Notes under the pieces: model-generated
Database searches by the model: none
Told to the model about the DNA's origin: nothing
The model's input: only the letters and a program-made list of their open reading frames with translations
Program-made: the position numbers and the translations under genes
In this document: piece after piece, positions 56,029-64,000 of the stretch
Numbering within the stretch: the stretch's first letter is position 1
How the letters are laid out: every line of letters begins with the position of its first letter
From: Halioglobus sp.
Lineage (GTDB): Bacteria > Pseudomonadota > Gammaproteobacteria > Pseudomonadales > Halieaceae
Assembly: GCA_020443425.1 (NCBI GenBank)
Contig: JAGRIE010000009.1
Span: forward strand, 1 to 64,000
Reading direction: 5' to 3'
DNA length: 64,000 bases

Positions 56029-56074
56029 ACTGCCTGGGTTGACGCTGGCCATTGTACGGTCAGGGAGTTTTTAC

Positions 56075-56108
56075 ACCCCTGGTATCACAGCCGGGGGTTT
56101 TCTTTTTT
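56075..56108 (+). terminator. Partial terminator/attenuator between rpsB and tsf
   Basis: ACCCC (56075-56079) pairs with GGGGT (56094-56098), followed by TTTC and TTTTTT. A read-through terminator between these genes is known in E. coli and would set the S2 to EF-Ts ratio. Confidence 0.65.
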
Positions 56109-56146
56109 GGGGCCTGGTTCCCTGGTATTGAATAGGAGGAGTACCA

Positions 56147-57004
56147 ATGTCAGCAGCACTGGTAAAAGAATTGCGCGAGCGCACCGGACTGGGTCTTCTG
56201 GAGTGCAAAAAAGCACTGGCGTCAGTCGGCGGCGATGTCGAGTTGGCCATTGAAGAACTGCGCAAGTCCAGCGGCATGAAGGCCGCGAAAAAGGCGGGCA
56301 GGACGGCTGCCGACGGTGTGGTTGCCGCGCGTGTCGCAGATGACTGCAGCTACGGCGTGCTGGTGGAAGTGAACAGCGAAACTGACTTCGTCGCGCGCGA
56401 CGCCGGCTTCCTGGCTTTTGTCGACACAGTGGTCAACGCGGCCTTTGATAAAAAGGAATCGGATGCCGAGGCCTTGATGGCCGGCGAGCTGGAGTCAGCC
56501 CGTGAGGCGCTGGTGCAGAAAATCGGCGAAAACATCGGTGTGCGTCGTATCCAGCTGGTGGATACCGAGTCCGGTGTCGTCGGTTCGTACGTGCACAGCA
56601 ATAACCGCATCGCGGTGCTGGTCAGTCTCAAAGGCGGTGACCAGGATCTGGCGCGGGATGTCGCGATGCACGTTGCGGCGGTAAACCCGCAGGTGGTGTC
56701 CGCTGAGGATATGCCGGAAGAGCTGGTCGCCAAGGAGAAGGAGATCTTCATGGCGCAGGCCCAGGAGTCAGGCAAGCCGGCAGAGATTATCGAGAAAATG
56801 ATCGGTGGCCGCATCAAGAAATTCCTGGCGGAAAACAGCCTGACTGAACAGGCCTTCGTCAAGGATCCCGATGTCACCGTCGGCAAGCTGGTGGCCAGTG
56901 CGGGTGCAGAGGTGGTCTCCTTTATCCGCTTTGAGGTCGGTGAGGGCATCGAAGTCGAAAAGGTCGACTTTGCCGACGAGGTCGCTGCGCAGCTGAAAGG
57001 TTGA
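56147..57004 (+). CDS. tsf: Elongation factor Ts
   Basis: EF-Ts exchanges GDP for GTP on EF-Tu. The 285-residue protein (E. coli 283) has the N-terminal UBA-like domain with [14 protein letters not shown], then [13 protein letters not shown], the TDFV motif that touches EF-Tu. AGGAGG lies before the ATG. An intrinsic terminator follows the stop. Confidence 0.98.
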   Translation: MSAALVKELRERTGLGLLECKKALASVGGDVELAIEELRKSSGMKAAKKAGRTAADGVVAARVADDCSYGVLVEVNSETDFVARDAGFLAFVDTVVNAAFDKKESDAEALMAGELESAREALVQKIGENIGVRRIQLVDTESGVVGSYVHSNNRIAVLVSLKGGDQDLARDVAMHVAAVNPQVVSAEDMPEELVAKEKEIFMAQAQESGKPAEIIEKMIGGRIKKFLAENSLTEQAFVKDPDVTVGKLVASAGAEVVSFIRFEVGEGIEVEKVDFADEVAAQLKG

Positions 57005-57029
57005 TCTGCAGCGCCAGGCGCATTGAATA

Positions 57030-57051
57030 CGGGGCCAAGGCCCCGTTTTTT
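57030..57051 (+). terminator. Intrinsic terminator after tsf
   Basis: CGGGGCC (57030-57036), loop AA, GGCCCCG (57039-57045), then six T residues. Confidence 0.88.
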
Positions 57052-57120
57052 ATGTCCCCGGGGCGCGCACAGCGGCGTTGGTGAGGATTGCGGCAGGGTG
57101 CCGCTGCATCATGAAAAGGG

Positions 57121-57166
57121 CAGGAAATATCAGTCGAAGCCACTAGGGAGATCGACTGATGTCCTG
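57121..57166. repeat. Long hairpin in the pyrH leader
   Basis: ATCAGTCGA (57129-57137) and TCGACTGAT (57152-57160) are perfect inverted repeats with a 14-base loop, extended by CAGGA (57121-57125) and TCCTG (57162-57166) across a small internal bulge. It lies between the tsf terminator and the pyrH ribosome site (GGAGGGAG). It could be an operator or an RNA control element of pyrH. Confidence 0.5.
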
Positions 57167-57198
57167 TAAGATACGACCCAGCTTTTGGAGGGAGTTTT

Positions 57199-57924
57199 AT
57201 GCCCCAGGTGGCAGGTGATAAAAAGTATAAGCGGATACTGCTCAAGCTCAGTGGTGAGGCGCTTACCGGCAGCGAGAGTTTCGGTATAGATCCCAAGATA
57301 CTCGATTCGATGGCGCTGGCCATCGGTCAACTGGTGGGAATCGGTGTGCAGGTCGGCCTGGTGGTCGGCGGTGGCAACCTGTTTCGCGGCTCGGCCCTGC
57401 AACAGGCCGGTCTGGACCGGGTGACCGGCGATCACATGGGCATGCTGGCCACCGTGATGAACGCGCTGGCCATGCGGGATGCGCTGGAGCGCTCCAATAT
57501 CGCCACCCAGGCGATGTCAGCGATACCGATGACGGGAGTGGTTGATCACTACGACCGACGCAAGGCGATCCGCGCACTGATGAACGGCGACGTGGTTATT
57601 TTCTCTGCCGGCACCGGCAACCCATTCTTCACAACCGATTCGGCAGCCTGTCTGCGTGCAATAGAGATGGACGCCGAGCTGGTGCTCAAGGCAACCAAGG
57701 TTGACGGCGTGTACTCTGCCGATCCGATGAAGGATCCTAACGCGGTGAAATACGATCGACTCAGCTACGATGAAGTGCTGGACAAGAAGCTGGAAGTTAT
57801 GGACTTGACTGCGATCTGCCTGTGTCGCGATCACAAGATGCCGGTGCGTGTGTTCGAGATGGAGAAGCCCGGGGCGCTGCTGAATATTGTCAGGGGTGGC
57901 GACGAAGGCACCCTGATCGAATAG
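57199..57924 (+). CDS. pyrH: UMP kinase
   Basis: Phosphorylates UMP to UDP; a hexameric amino-acid-kinase-fold enzyme regulated by GTP and UTP. The 241-residue protein (same as E. coli) has [21 protein letters not shown], the acceptor loop [13 protein letters not shown] and [13 protein letters not shown]. It heads a run of closely spaced genes to bamA. Confidence 0.98.
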   Translation: MPQVAGDKKYKRILLKLSGEALTGSESFGIDPKILDSMALAIGQLVGIGVQVGLVVGGGNLFRGSALQQAGLDRVTGDHMGMLATVMNALAMRDALERSNIATQAMSAIPMTGVVDHYDRRKAIRALMNGDVVIFSAGTGNPFFTTDSAACLRAIEMDAELVLKATKVDGVYSADPMKDPNAVKYDRLSYDEVLDKKLEVMDLTAICLCRDHKMPVRVFEMEKPGALLNIVRGGDEGTLIE

Positions 57925-57948
57925 TCGGACATAGCGAGGAGATTCAGT

Positions 57949-58506
57949 ATGATCAAAGATATTATGGACGAAGCCACTGAGCGGATGGAAAAGAGCCTGG
58001 AGGCTTTGTCGCACAATTTCAACAAGATACGCACAGGGCGGGCGCACCCGAGTTTGCTCGATGGCATCCGGGTGGAGTACTACGGGTCTGATACCCCGCT
58101 CAACCAGGTCGCAAATATCAGCGTGGAAGATGCGCGCACACTGTCACTGTCCGTGTGGGACAGAAGCATGACACCGGCGGTCGAGAAAGCCATTTATAAG
58201 TCCGACCTCGGGCTGAACCCGGTGACTGCCGGCGAAGTGATCCGCATACCGATGCCCATGCTGACCGAGGAGACCCGCAAGGGGTATACGCGGCAGGCCA
58301 GGAATGAGGCGGAGTCGGCCCGAGTCTCGGTGCGCAACGCCAGGCGCGACGCCATGGCGATGCTGAAGGAAATGGTCAAGGAAAAAGAAATTTCGGAAGA
58401 TGATGAGCGGCGCGGTCAGGACGAAGTCCAGAAATTGACCGACAGCTTCGTCGCCAGGATTGAAAAACTGTTGGCGGAAAAAGAAGCCGACTTGATGCAA
58501 ATATAG
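57949..58506 (+). CDS. frr: Ribosome recycling factor
   Basis: Splits post-termination ribosomes with EF-G. The 185-residue protein (as E. coli) has [21 protein letters not shown], the tRNA-mimic helices and the C-terminal [16 protein letters not shown]. 24 bases after pyrH. Confidence 0.98.
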   Translation: MIKDIMDEATERMEKSLEALSHNFNKIRTGRAHPSLLDGIRVEYYGSDTPLNQVANISVEDARTLSLSVWDRSMTPAVEKAIYKSDLGLNPVTAGEVIRIPMPMLTEETRKGYTRQARNEAESARVSVRNARRDAMAMLKEMVKEKEISEDDERRGQDEVQKLTDSFVARIEKLLAEKEADLMQI

Positions 58507-58515
58507 CGTCCGGCT

Positions 58516-59298
58516 GTGGCTAACCACGAAACTCCGCGTACCCCGGATGAGGGCACCTCGCCGGTCATTCCGCGCCATGTGGCCATTATCATGGACGGCA
58601 ATAACCGCTGGGCGAAACGCAGGGGCGTGTCCGGTCCGATGGGTCATCGGGCGGGCGTGGAAGCCGTGCGCGGTGTCCTGCGCGCCTGCAAGCACCACGG
58701 CGTGGAAGTGCTGACACTGTTCGCGTTCAGCAGCGAAAACTGGGGTCGGCCGCTGCCTGAGGTGCGGGCGCTGCTGGCCTTGTTGTCGCGCTACCTGCGC
58801 AACGAAGTCAGGGAGTTGCACAAGGACGGTATCCGCATTCGGTTCATCGGCGAACGCTGCCGCTTCAGCCGGCGCCAGCTGAAGCTGATGGAACAGTCAG
58901 AGGCGCTGACCCGCGACAACACCGGTGCCACGGTGGTGATTGCAGTGGATTACGGCGGCCAGTGGGATATCGCCCAGGCCACCCGACGGTTGGCGAGGCA
59001 GGTGCTGGAGGGGGCTTTGCAACCGCAGGATATCACCCCGGAGCTGATCGACCGCAATATCTCCATCAGTGACCTGCCGCGGCCGGACCTGTGTATTCGC
59101 ACAGGGGGCGATGCCCGTATCAGCAATTTCATGCTGTGGCACTTCGCTTACACAGAGCTGTATTTTACCGACACCCTGTGGCCAGACTTCACCGAAATCG
59201 AATTTGCCCGCGCGCTGGACGAGTACAGCCAGCGCGAGCGGCGCTTTGGCCTGCGCGAGCCGGATGGTATCGTCGCCGTCGGAGAGATGAATGCTTAA
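58516..59298 (+). CDS. uppS: Undecaprenyl diphosphate synthase (ditrans,polycis)
   Basis: Builds the C55 lipid carrier for peptidoglycan and LPS from FPP and IPP. The 260-residue protein has the catalytic Asp27 in IIMDGNNRWAK, FAFSSENWGRP, and the C-terminal RTGGDARISNFMLWHFAYTELYF. The GTG start is nine bases after frr. The N-terminal 15 residues are an extension before VIPRHVAII. Confidence 0.97.
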   Translation: MANHETPRTPDEGTSPVIPRHVAIIMDGNNRWAKRRGVSGPMGHRAGVEAVRGVLRACKHHGVEVLTLFAFSSENWGRPLPEVRALLALLSRYLRNEVRELHKDGIRIRFIGERCRFSRRQLKLMEQSEALTRDNTGATVVIAVDYGGQWDIAQATRRLARQVLEGALQPQDITPELIDRNISISDLPRPDLCIRTGGDARISNFMLWHFAYTELYFTDTLWPDFTEIEFARALDEYSQRERRFGLREPDGIVAVGEMNA

Positions 59299-60127
59299 GC
59301 AACGCGTTATTACCGCGCTGATCATGGCCGGCCTGTTCCTGGCCGCCATCGCCTACGTGCCGGTACCCGGACTGGCGTTGTTGTTCGGTGTGCTGGTCGC
59401 GCTGGGTGCCTGGGAGTGGTCGAACATGGCCGGGTGGCGCCATCCTGTTGCGCGCGGCCTCTACGTGTTGCTGGTGGCCTGCGCGCTGGTGGCGGTTTAC
59501 GTCTACTGCCGGCTCGGCGAGCAGCCGTCGCGGTTGCAGGTGCAGCCGCTGTTGGGGCTGGCCTGCCTGTGGTGGTCGTTCGCATTGCTTTGGGTGAAGG
59601 GCTACCCTGCCAGTGCGGTGTTCTGGCGCACGGTGGTGATACGCAGTGCCATGGGCCTGCTGATTCTGGTGCCCGGCTGGATGGCGGCGGTCTACCTGCT
59701 GAGTTTTCCGCCCGGCGGTTTGCTGATGGTGGTGCTGGTCATTGTGGTGGCATCGGCGGATATCGGTGCCTATTTTTCCGGCAAGCAGTTCGGTCGGCAT
59801 AAGCTGGCCGTACTGGTGAGCCCTGCCAAGACCTGGGAAGGGTTTTGGGGCGGCGTGGCGGCCTGTACACTACTGGCAGTGCTGTTGTGGTACCTGTTGC
59901 CTGAACGCGCCGCCCATATCGGTATGGCGTCTGTGGTGGCAGTGATTCTCAGTACTTCGCTGGCCTCGGTGATAGGTGATTTGACGGTGAGTATGGTCAA
60001 GCGCGAAAGTGGCGTGAAAGATTCCGGCAGCCTGCTGCCCGGTCACGGTGGTGTGCTGGACCGCCTCGACAGCCTGTGCGCGGCCGCCCCGGTCTTTGCC
60101 CTGGGCCTGCTGCTGGCGGGCTGGTGA
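59291..60127 (+). CDS. cdsA: Phosphatidate cytidylyltransferase
   Basis: Makes CDP-diacylglycerol, the branch point of phospholipid synthesis. The 278-residue membrane protein has about 7-8 helices and the signature [20 protein letters not shown] with its following GVLDRLDS. It overlaps uppS by eight bases. Confidence 0.96.
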   Translation: MLKQRVITALIMAGLFLAAIAYVPVPGLALLFGVLVALGAWEWSNMAGWRHPVARGLYVLLVACALVAVYVYCRLGEQPSRLQVQPLLGLACLWWSFALLWVKGYPASAVFWRTVVIRSAMGLLILVPGWMAAVYLLSFPPGGLLMVVLVIVVASADIGAYFSGKQFGRHKLAVLVSPAKTWEGFWGGVAACTLLAVLLWYLLPERAAHIGMASVVAVILSTSLASVIGDLTVSMVKRESGVKDSGSLLPGHGGVLDRLDSLCAAAPVFALGLLLAGW

Positions 60128-60132
60128 GCGCG

Positions 60133-61344
60133 ATGAACCGCAGGCGGACAGTCAGTGTGCTGGGTTCCACCGGGTCCATCGGCACCAGTACGCTGGATGT
60201 GATCGCCCGTCACCGGGATCGCTTTGAGGTCTACGCGCTGGCTGCACACTCCTCGGTCGATACACTGTTGTCCCAGTGCCTGGAATTCGCGCCGCGCTAC
60301 GCGGTGATGATGGACGAGGATGCCGCGACGCTGCTGCGCAGCCAATTGCCAGCGCATTCCTGCACGGAAGTGCTGCAGGGGGAGAGCGGCCTGGCGGCAG
60401 TGGTGACTGCGGCAGAGGTGGAGGTGGTGATGGCGGCTATCGTCGGCGCCGCCGGGCTGCCGTCAACACTGGCTGCGGCCCAGGCCGGGAAAACCGTGCT
60501 GCTGGCCAATAAGGAGTCGCTGGTGATGGGCGGTCACCTGCTGATGCAGGCGGTGAGGGAGTCCGGCGCCCGGTTGCTGCCTATCGATAGCGAACACAAT
60601 GCCATTTTCCAGTGTATGCCCGTGGATGCGCAGGCGACACCGTCGGACAAAGGGGTCAGCAAGGTACTGCTGACGGCATCGGGCGGGCCCTTCCGGCGTT
60701 GGACGCACGCGCAAATGGTCGCCGCCACCCCGGACCAGGCCTGTGCCCATCCCAACTGGTCCATGGGTCGCAAGATCTCTGTGGACTCGGCCAGCCTGAT
60801 GAACAAGGGACTGGAGTTTATTGAGGCGTGCTGGATCTTCGATCTCGCGCCGCAGCGGGTGGACGTGGTGGTTCATCCGCAGAGTATTATTCATTCCATG
60901 GTGCAGTACCTGGACGGCTCGGTGTTGGCTCAATTGGGTAACCCGGATATGCGCACGGCGATAGCCTATGGCCTCGGCTGGCCGGAGCGCCTTGAATCCG
61001 GCGTGCCACCGCTCGACCTGATCGCGACGGCACGGCTCGACTTTGAGTCTCCCGACGAGGCGCGCTTCCCCTGCCTGCGTTTGGCGCGCGAGGCAGTCGC
61101 GGCGGGCGGTACGTCGATGGCAGTCTGTAACGCCGCCAATGAAGTGGCCGTGGAGGCATTTCTCGACGAGCAGATCCGCTTCACGGATATCCCCGCAGTG
61201 ATAGAACACACGCTGGAGCATGTGGACAACCTGGAGCCTGTCAATCTGTCGGTGATCGAGGCCGCGGATACCCAGGCGAGGCAGGTCGCGAGCCGCTTCC
61301 TCGCCAATTTGCAGCAGACAGTCGGCGCGCTGGGGCGGGTCTGA
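60133..61344 (+). CDS. dxr: 1-deoxy-D-xylulose 5-phosphate reductoisomerase
   Basis: Dxr (IspC) gives MEP from DXP, the committed step of isoprenoid synthesis and the target of fosmidomycin. The 403-residue protein has the NADPH motif GSTGSIG (11-17), the metal-binding [10 protein letters not shown], and [23 protein letters not shown] at 60124 overlapping the cdsA stop is an alternative start, adding three residues. Confidence 0.96.
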   Translation: MNRRRTVSVLGSTGSIGTSTLDVIARHRDRFEVYALAAHSSVDTLLSQCLEFAPRYAVMMDEDAATLLRSQLPAHSCTEVLQGESGLAAVVTAAEVEVVMAAIVGAAGLPSTLAAAQAGKTVLLANKESLVMGGHLLMQAVRESGARLLPIDSEHNAIFQCMPVDAQATPSDKGVSKVLLTASGGPFRRWTHAQMVAATPDQACAHPNWSMGRKISVDSASLMNKGLEFIEACWIFDLAPQRVDVVVHPQSIIHSMVQYLDGSVLAQLGNPDMRTAIAYGLGWPERLESGVPPLDLIATARLDFESPDEARFPCLRLAREAVAAGGTSMAVCNAANEVAVEAFLDEQIRFTDIPAVIEHTLEHVDNLEPVNLSVIEAADTQARQVASRFLANLQQTVGALGRV

Positions 61345-62699
61345 TGGAACTTCTGTATACAATCGCATTGACACTGGCAACCCTGGCGATACTGGTTGCG
61401 ATCCATGAATTCGGTCATTTCTGGGTGGCGCGGCGCTGCGGGGTGCAGGTGCTGCGTTTCTCCATCGGCTTTGGTACCCGCCTGTATACCTGGCGTGATG
61501 CCCAGGGCACCGAATACAGCCTGTCAGCCATTCCCCTCGGCGGCTATGTCAAAATGCTCGACGAGCGCGAGGGCGAGGTTCCCGCCGCCGACTTGCACCG
61601 CGCCTTCAACCGCAAGCCGGTACTGCAGAGAATTGCTGTTGTCGGGGCCGGTCCGCTGGCGAACCTGTTGCTGGCGGTAGTGGCCTACTGGTTCCTGTTC
61701 ATGGCCGGGGAGTCTGGCTATGTCCCGCTGATCAGCGAGGTAGAGCCGGATTCCGTGGCCGCGGTGGCGGGTCTGGAGCCGGGCCAGGAGATTGTCGCTG
61801 TGGACGGCGGCGAGACACCGACCTGGCAGGCGCTCAATTTCCGCCTGCTCGACCGTATCGGTGATACCGGCACCATCAAGTTTGCGGTGAAATACCCGGA
61901 CTCTGATGTGATATACGAGTCTGAGGCGGCCGTTGACCAGTGGCTGTCAGAGCAGGAGCAGCCCGACCTGTTCGGCGGTCTGGGCATCGAACTGTTCACG
62001 CCGCCGGTGCCGCCTGTGGTGGGCGAGGTGGTCGACGACAGTCCGGCCGCCGCAATGGGCCTGCTGCCGGGCGACCGGATGTTGAGCGCGGACGGCGTGC
62101 CCATGGCGCTGTGGATGGACTGGGTCGATTATGTGCGGGCCCGCCCCGGACAGCCCATCGAGGTGGAGTACCAGCGGGACAGCGATGTCCTGCAAGGTGT
62201 GCTGGTGCCCGAGCGTATCGCCGCTGAAGGCGGCGAGGCGTTTGGCCGTGTCGGTGTCGCGGTGGCCATGCCCGAGATGCCGCCGGAACTGCAGCGCTCG
62301 TTTTCGCGCGGCCCGCTGGAAGCCCTGGCCGCGGGCGTGGTCCGCACCTGGGACATGTCCGTGTTCACCCTGAAATCGATAAAAAAGATGTTGATGGGGC
62401 TAATCTCACCAAAAAACTTGAGTGGGCCAATCACCATTGCTAAAGTGGCGACCGCTTCCGCCAAATCCGGTCTGGAGTCCTATATCAGCTTTCTGGCGCT
62501 GCTAAGTGTCAGTCTGGGAATCCTGAATTTGTTGCCGATACCGGTGCTCGATGGAGGGCATCTCTTGTTCTATACAATTGAGCTCTTGGCGGGGCGCCCG
62601 GTACCTGAGAAGATACAGTCCGTCGGGTACCAGCTGGGCCTGTTTATGGTGCTCGGGATAATGGTGTTGGCCTTGTATAATGATTTCACACGCCTTTAG
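61344..62699 (+). CDS. rseP: Regulator of sigma-E protease RseP
   Basis: A site-2 zinc protease of the inner membrane that cuts RseA after DegS and so activates sigma-E. The 451-residue protein (E. coli 450) has HEFGH (21-25) in the first helix, two periplasmic PDZ domains, and the second metal motif LDGGHLLFYTIE near the C-terminus. Its ATG overlaps the dxr stop (TGATG). Confidence 0.96.
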   Translation: MELLYTIALTLATLAILVAIHEFGHFWVARRCGVQVLRFSIGFGTRLYTWRDAQGTEYSLSAIPLGGYVKMLDEREGEVPAADLHRAFNRKPVLQRIAVVGAGPLANLLLAVVAYWFLFMAGESGYVPLISEVEPDSVAAVAGLEPGQEIVAVDGGETPTWQALNFRLLDRIGDTGTIKFAVKYPDSDVIYESEAAVDQWLSEQEQPDLFGGLGIELFTPPVPPVVGEVVDDSPAAAMGLLPGDRMLSADGVPMALWMDWVDYVRARPGQPIEVEYQRDSDVLQGVLVPERIAAEGGEAFGRVGVAVAMPEMPPELQRSFSRGPLEALAAGVVRTWDMSVFTLKSIKKMLMGLISPKNLSGPITIAKVATASAKSGLESYISFLALLSVSLGILNLLPIPVLDGGHLLFYTIELLAGRPVPEKIQSVGYQLGLFMVLGIMVLALYNDFTRL

Positions 62700-62778
62700 G
62701 GGTTGCGGTGAACACAAACATAATGGATAGCTGCAACCTGCGGTTTCCAGGGCGATTGGGTAGACTTTGATTAAATAC

Positions 62779-64000
62779 ATGCCGAGAGTAATGGCGCTGG
62801 TGCTACTGTTAGTCGCACCTTTCGTCGCCGCACAAACCTTTGTGATTTCCGATATCCGTGTGGAGGGCCTGCAGCGCATCTCCGCGGGGACGGTGTTTGC
62901 GGCCCTGCCCGTCGCGGTGGGCGATACCGTGGATGAGCGCTCGATCCGGGCCGCCACCCGCAGCCTGTTTGCGACCGGGAATTTCGACGATATCCGCATC
63001 GGCCAGGACGGCAGTGTACTGGTGGTGGTGGTGACCGAGCGCCCCAGTATCAGCGAGATCAATATCGAGGGTAACAAGGCAATCGAGACAGAGGCCCTGC
63101 TGGAGGGTTTGAAAGGCGCCGGACTCGCCGTCGGCCAGGTATTCCAGCGCTCCACCCTGGAGGGTATGCAGCTCGAGTTGCAGCGCCAGTACGTGTTGCA
63201 GGGCCGCTATGACGCGGTGATTGAAACCGAGGTGATTCCCGAGCCGCGCAACCGGGTCACGGTCAATATCGATGTCGACGAAGGCACGGTGGCGGCGATC
63301 AAGCACATCAATGTGGTGGGCAATGAAGTCTTTACCGACGAAGAGCTGCAGAGCGAATTTGAACTGCAGACAACCGGCTGGCTGTCGTTCTTCACCAACG
63401 ATGACAAATACTCCAAGGAAAAACTGACCGGCGATCTCGAGACCCTGACCTCCTATTACATGGACAGGGGCTATCTGGAATTCCGTATCGACTCCACACA
63501 GGTCTCGGTGTCACCCAACAAAAAAGAAGTCTACATCACGGCCAACATCACTGAGGGTGAGAAGTTCACCGTCAGTTCGGTCGACCTGTCCGGTGATCTC
63601 GTGCTGCCCGAGACGGACCTGCGCCGGTTTTTGCTGATCTCCGAAGGCCAGGTGTTCTCCCAGATCATGGTCACCAATACCGAGGAATACCTGACCCGGC
63701 GCCTGGGCGACGAGGGTTACAACTTTGCCAAGGTCACCGGTATCCCCGAGGTCAATGACGAGGACAACACCGTTGCGATGAAGTTTTTCGTCGACCCCGG
63801 CAAGCGCACGTATGTGCGGCGTATCAGCTTCAAAGGCAACCTGAAAACGGCCGACGATGTGCTGCGTCGCGAGATGCGCCAAATGGAGAGTGCACCGGCC
63901 TCCGCCGCTGCTATTGAGCAGTCGCGGGTGCGGCTGGAGCGTCTCGGCTACTTCAGCAAGGCCACCGTGGAGACGCCCGGGGTGGCAGGTCACGATGACC
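62779..64000 (+). CDS. bamA: Outer membrane assembly factor BamA (5' part, truncated by window end)
   Basis: BamA inserts beta-barrel proteins into the outer membrane. The 407 residues seen include the signal peptide (MPRVMALVLLLVAPFVAAQ) and the POTRA domains; the first begins ISDIRVEGLQRIS and the next ones include ISEINIEGNKAIE and IKHINVVGNEVF. The barrel lies beyond the window. A TTG four codons earlier (62767) is an alternative start. It follows rseP as in E. coli. Confidence 0.95.
   Translation, partial: MPRVMALVLLLVAPFVAAQTFVISDIRVEGLQRISAGTVFAALPVAVGDTVDERSIRAATRSLFATGNFDDIRIGQDGSVLVVVVTERPSISEINIEGNKAIETEALLEGLKGAGLAVGQVFQRSTLEGMQLELQRQYVLQGRYDAVIETEVIPEPRNRVTVNIDVDEGTVAAIKHINVVGNEVFTDEELQSEFELQTTGWLSFFTNDDKYSKEKLTGDLETLTSYYMDRGYLEFRIDSTQVSVSPNKKEVYITANITEGEKFTVSSVDLSGDLVLPETDLRRFLLISEGQVFSQIMVTNTEEYLTRRLGDEGYNFAKVTGIPEVNDEDNTVAMKFFVDPGKRTYVRRISFKGNLKTADDVLRREMRQMESAPASAAAIEQSRVRLERLGYFSKATVETPGVAGHDD

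Overview
This 64 kb window is chromosomal DNA of a GC-rich (roughly 60-65% by eye) gammaproteobacterium. Gene content and order match the Pseudomonas/Cellvibrionales side of the class: purN-purM next to a DUF2066 gene and hda; arsC(yfgD)-wrbA-DUF2069 near yihY and a thioredoxin-like lipoprotein; dapA-bamC-metallo-beta-lactamase; dapE-dapD-yffB-nth-dapC-glnD-map facing rpsB-tsf-pyrH-frr-uppS-cdsA-dxr-rseP-bamA. The hydroxysteroid-dehydrogenase-like, thiolase/DUF35, MaoC and flavoprotein/cytochrome c genes suggest a marine Halieaceae-like (OM60/NOR5) organism. That placement is inference, not a sequence match. I see no rRNA, tRNA, insertion sequence, prophage or CRISPR array.

Layout. 1-8.5 kb: end of an unknown gene, purN/purM (purine synthesis), DUF2066-hda (control of DnaA), an omega-amidase/aminotransferase pair, an SDR, a PTPS-family pterin enzyme and a two-lobed retropepsin-like PDZ protein. 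8.7-17.6 kb: aqpZ, prlC, a ClC antiporter followed by a CPA-type Na+/H+ antiporter, a DEAD-box helicase, a quinone reductase and a GNAT. 17.6-24 kb: cysK, an intergenic region holding a candidate ECF-sigma-controlled small RNA, a TlpA-like lipoprotein, yihY, then the compact operon arsC-wrbA-DUF2069-sppA. 24-28.3 kb: RND pump (permease plus adaptor). 28.5-35.1 kb: accessory catabolic genes (MaoC, NUDT19-like Nudix, Tat-exported flavoprotein with a cytochrome c, thiolase/aldolase-like protein with a DUF35 partner, SRAP repair protein, 3-alpha-hydroxysteroid-dehydrogenase-like SDR). 35.1-39.2 kb: a four-gene Mla/Pqi-type lipid transport operon and a DUF3806-like protein. 39.3-46.8 kb: dapA-bamC-MBL, a small LRR lipoprotein, a nucleotidyl cyclase-like protein followed directly by a class-I-PDE-like HD protein, rsmJ and an SDR. 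46.8-64 kb: lysine/diaminopimelate genes, nth, glnD and map on the minus strand, then the translation/isoprenoid/envelope operon rpsB to bamA on the plus strand, cut by the window end.

How it works together. The genes for diaminopimelate (dapA, dapC, dapD, dapE), undecaprenyl phosphate (dxr, uppS), phospholipid (cdsA), outer membrane assembly (bamC, bamA), the envelope stress protease rseP and the Mla-type transporter make this a cell-envelope-heavy neighbourhood. The most interesting non-housekeeping signals are: the cyclase + phosphodiesterase pair at 42.9-45.1 kb; an orphan GGAAC-N16-CGTC promoter followed by an intrinsic terminator with no gene between (18.68-18.84 kb); the Tat flavoprotein-cytochrome c pair inside a possible steroid/acyl-CoA cluster; and the double-lobed aspartic protease-like protein. 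Several inverted or direct repeats lie at promoters (SDR, helicase, RND/MaoC, hydroxysteroid dehydrogenase, pyrH leader).

No computation was run. Start codons, motif positions and promoter calls were read by eye, and gene assignments rest on recognised motifs, length and neighbourhood.
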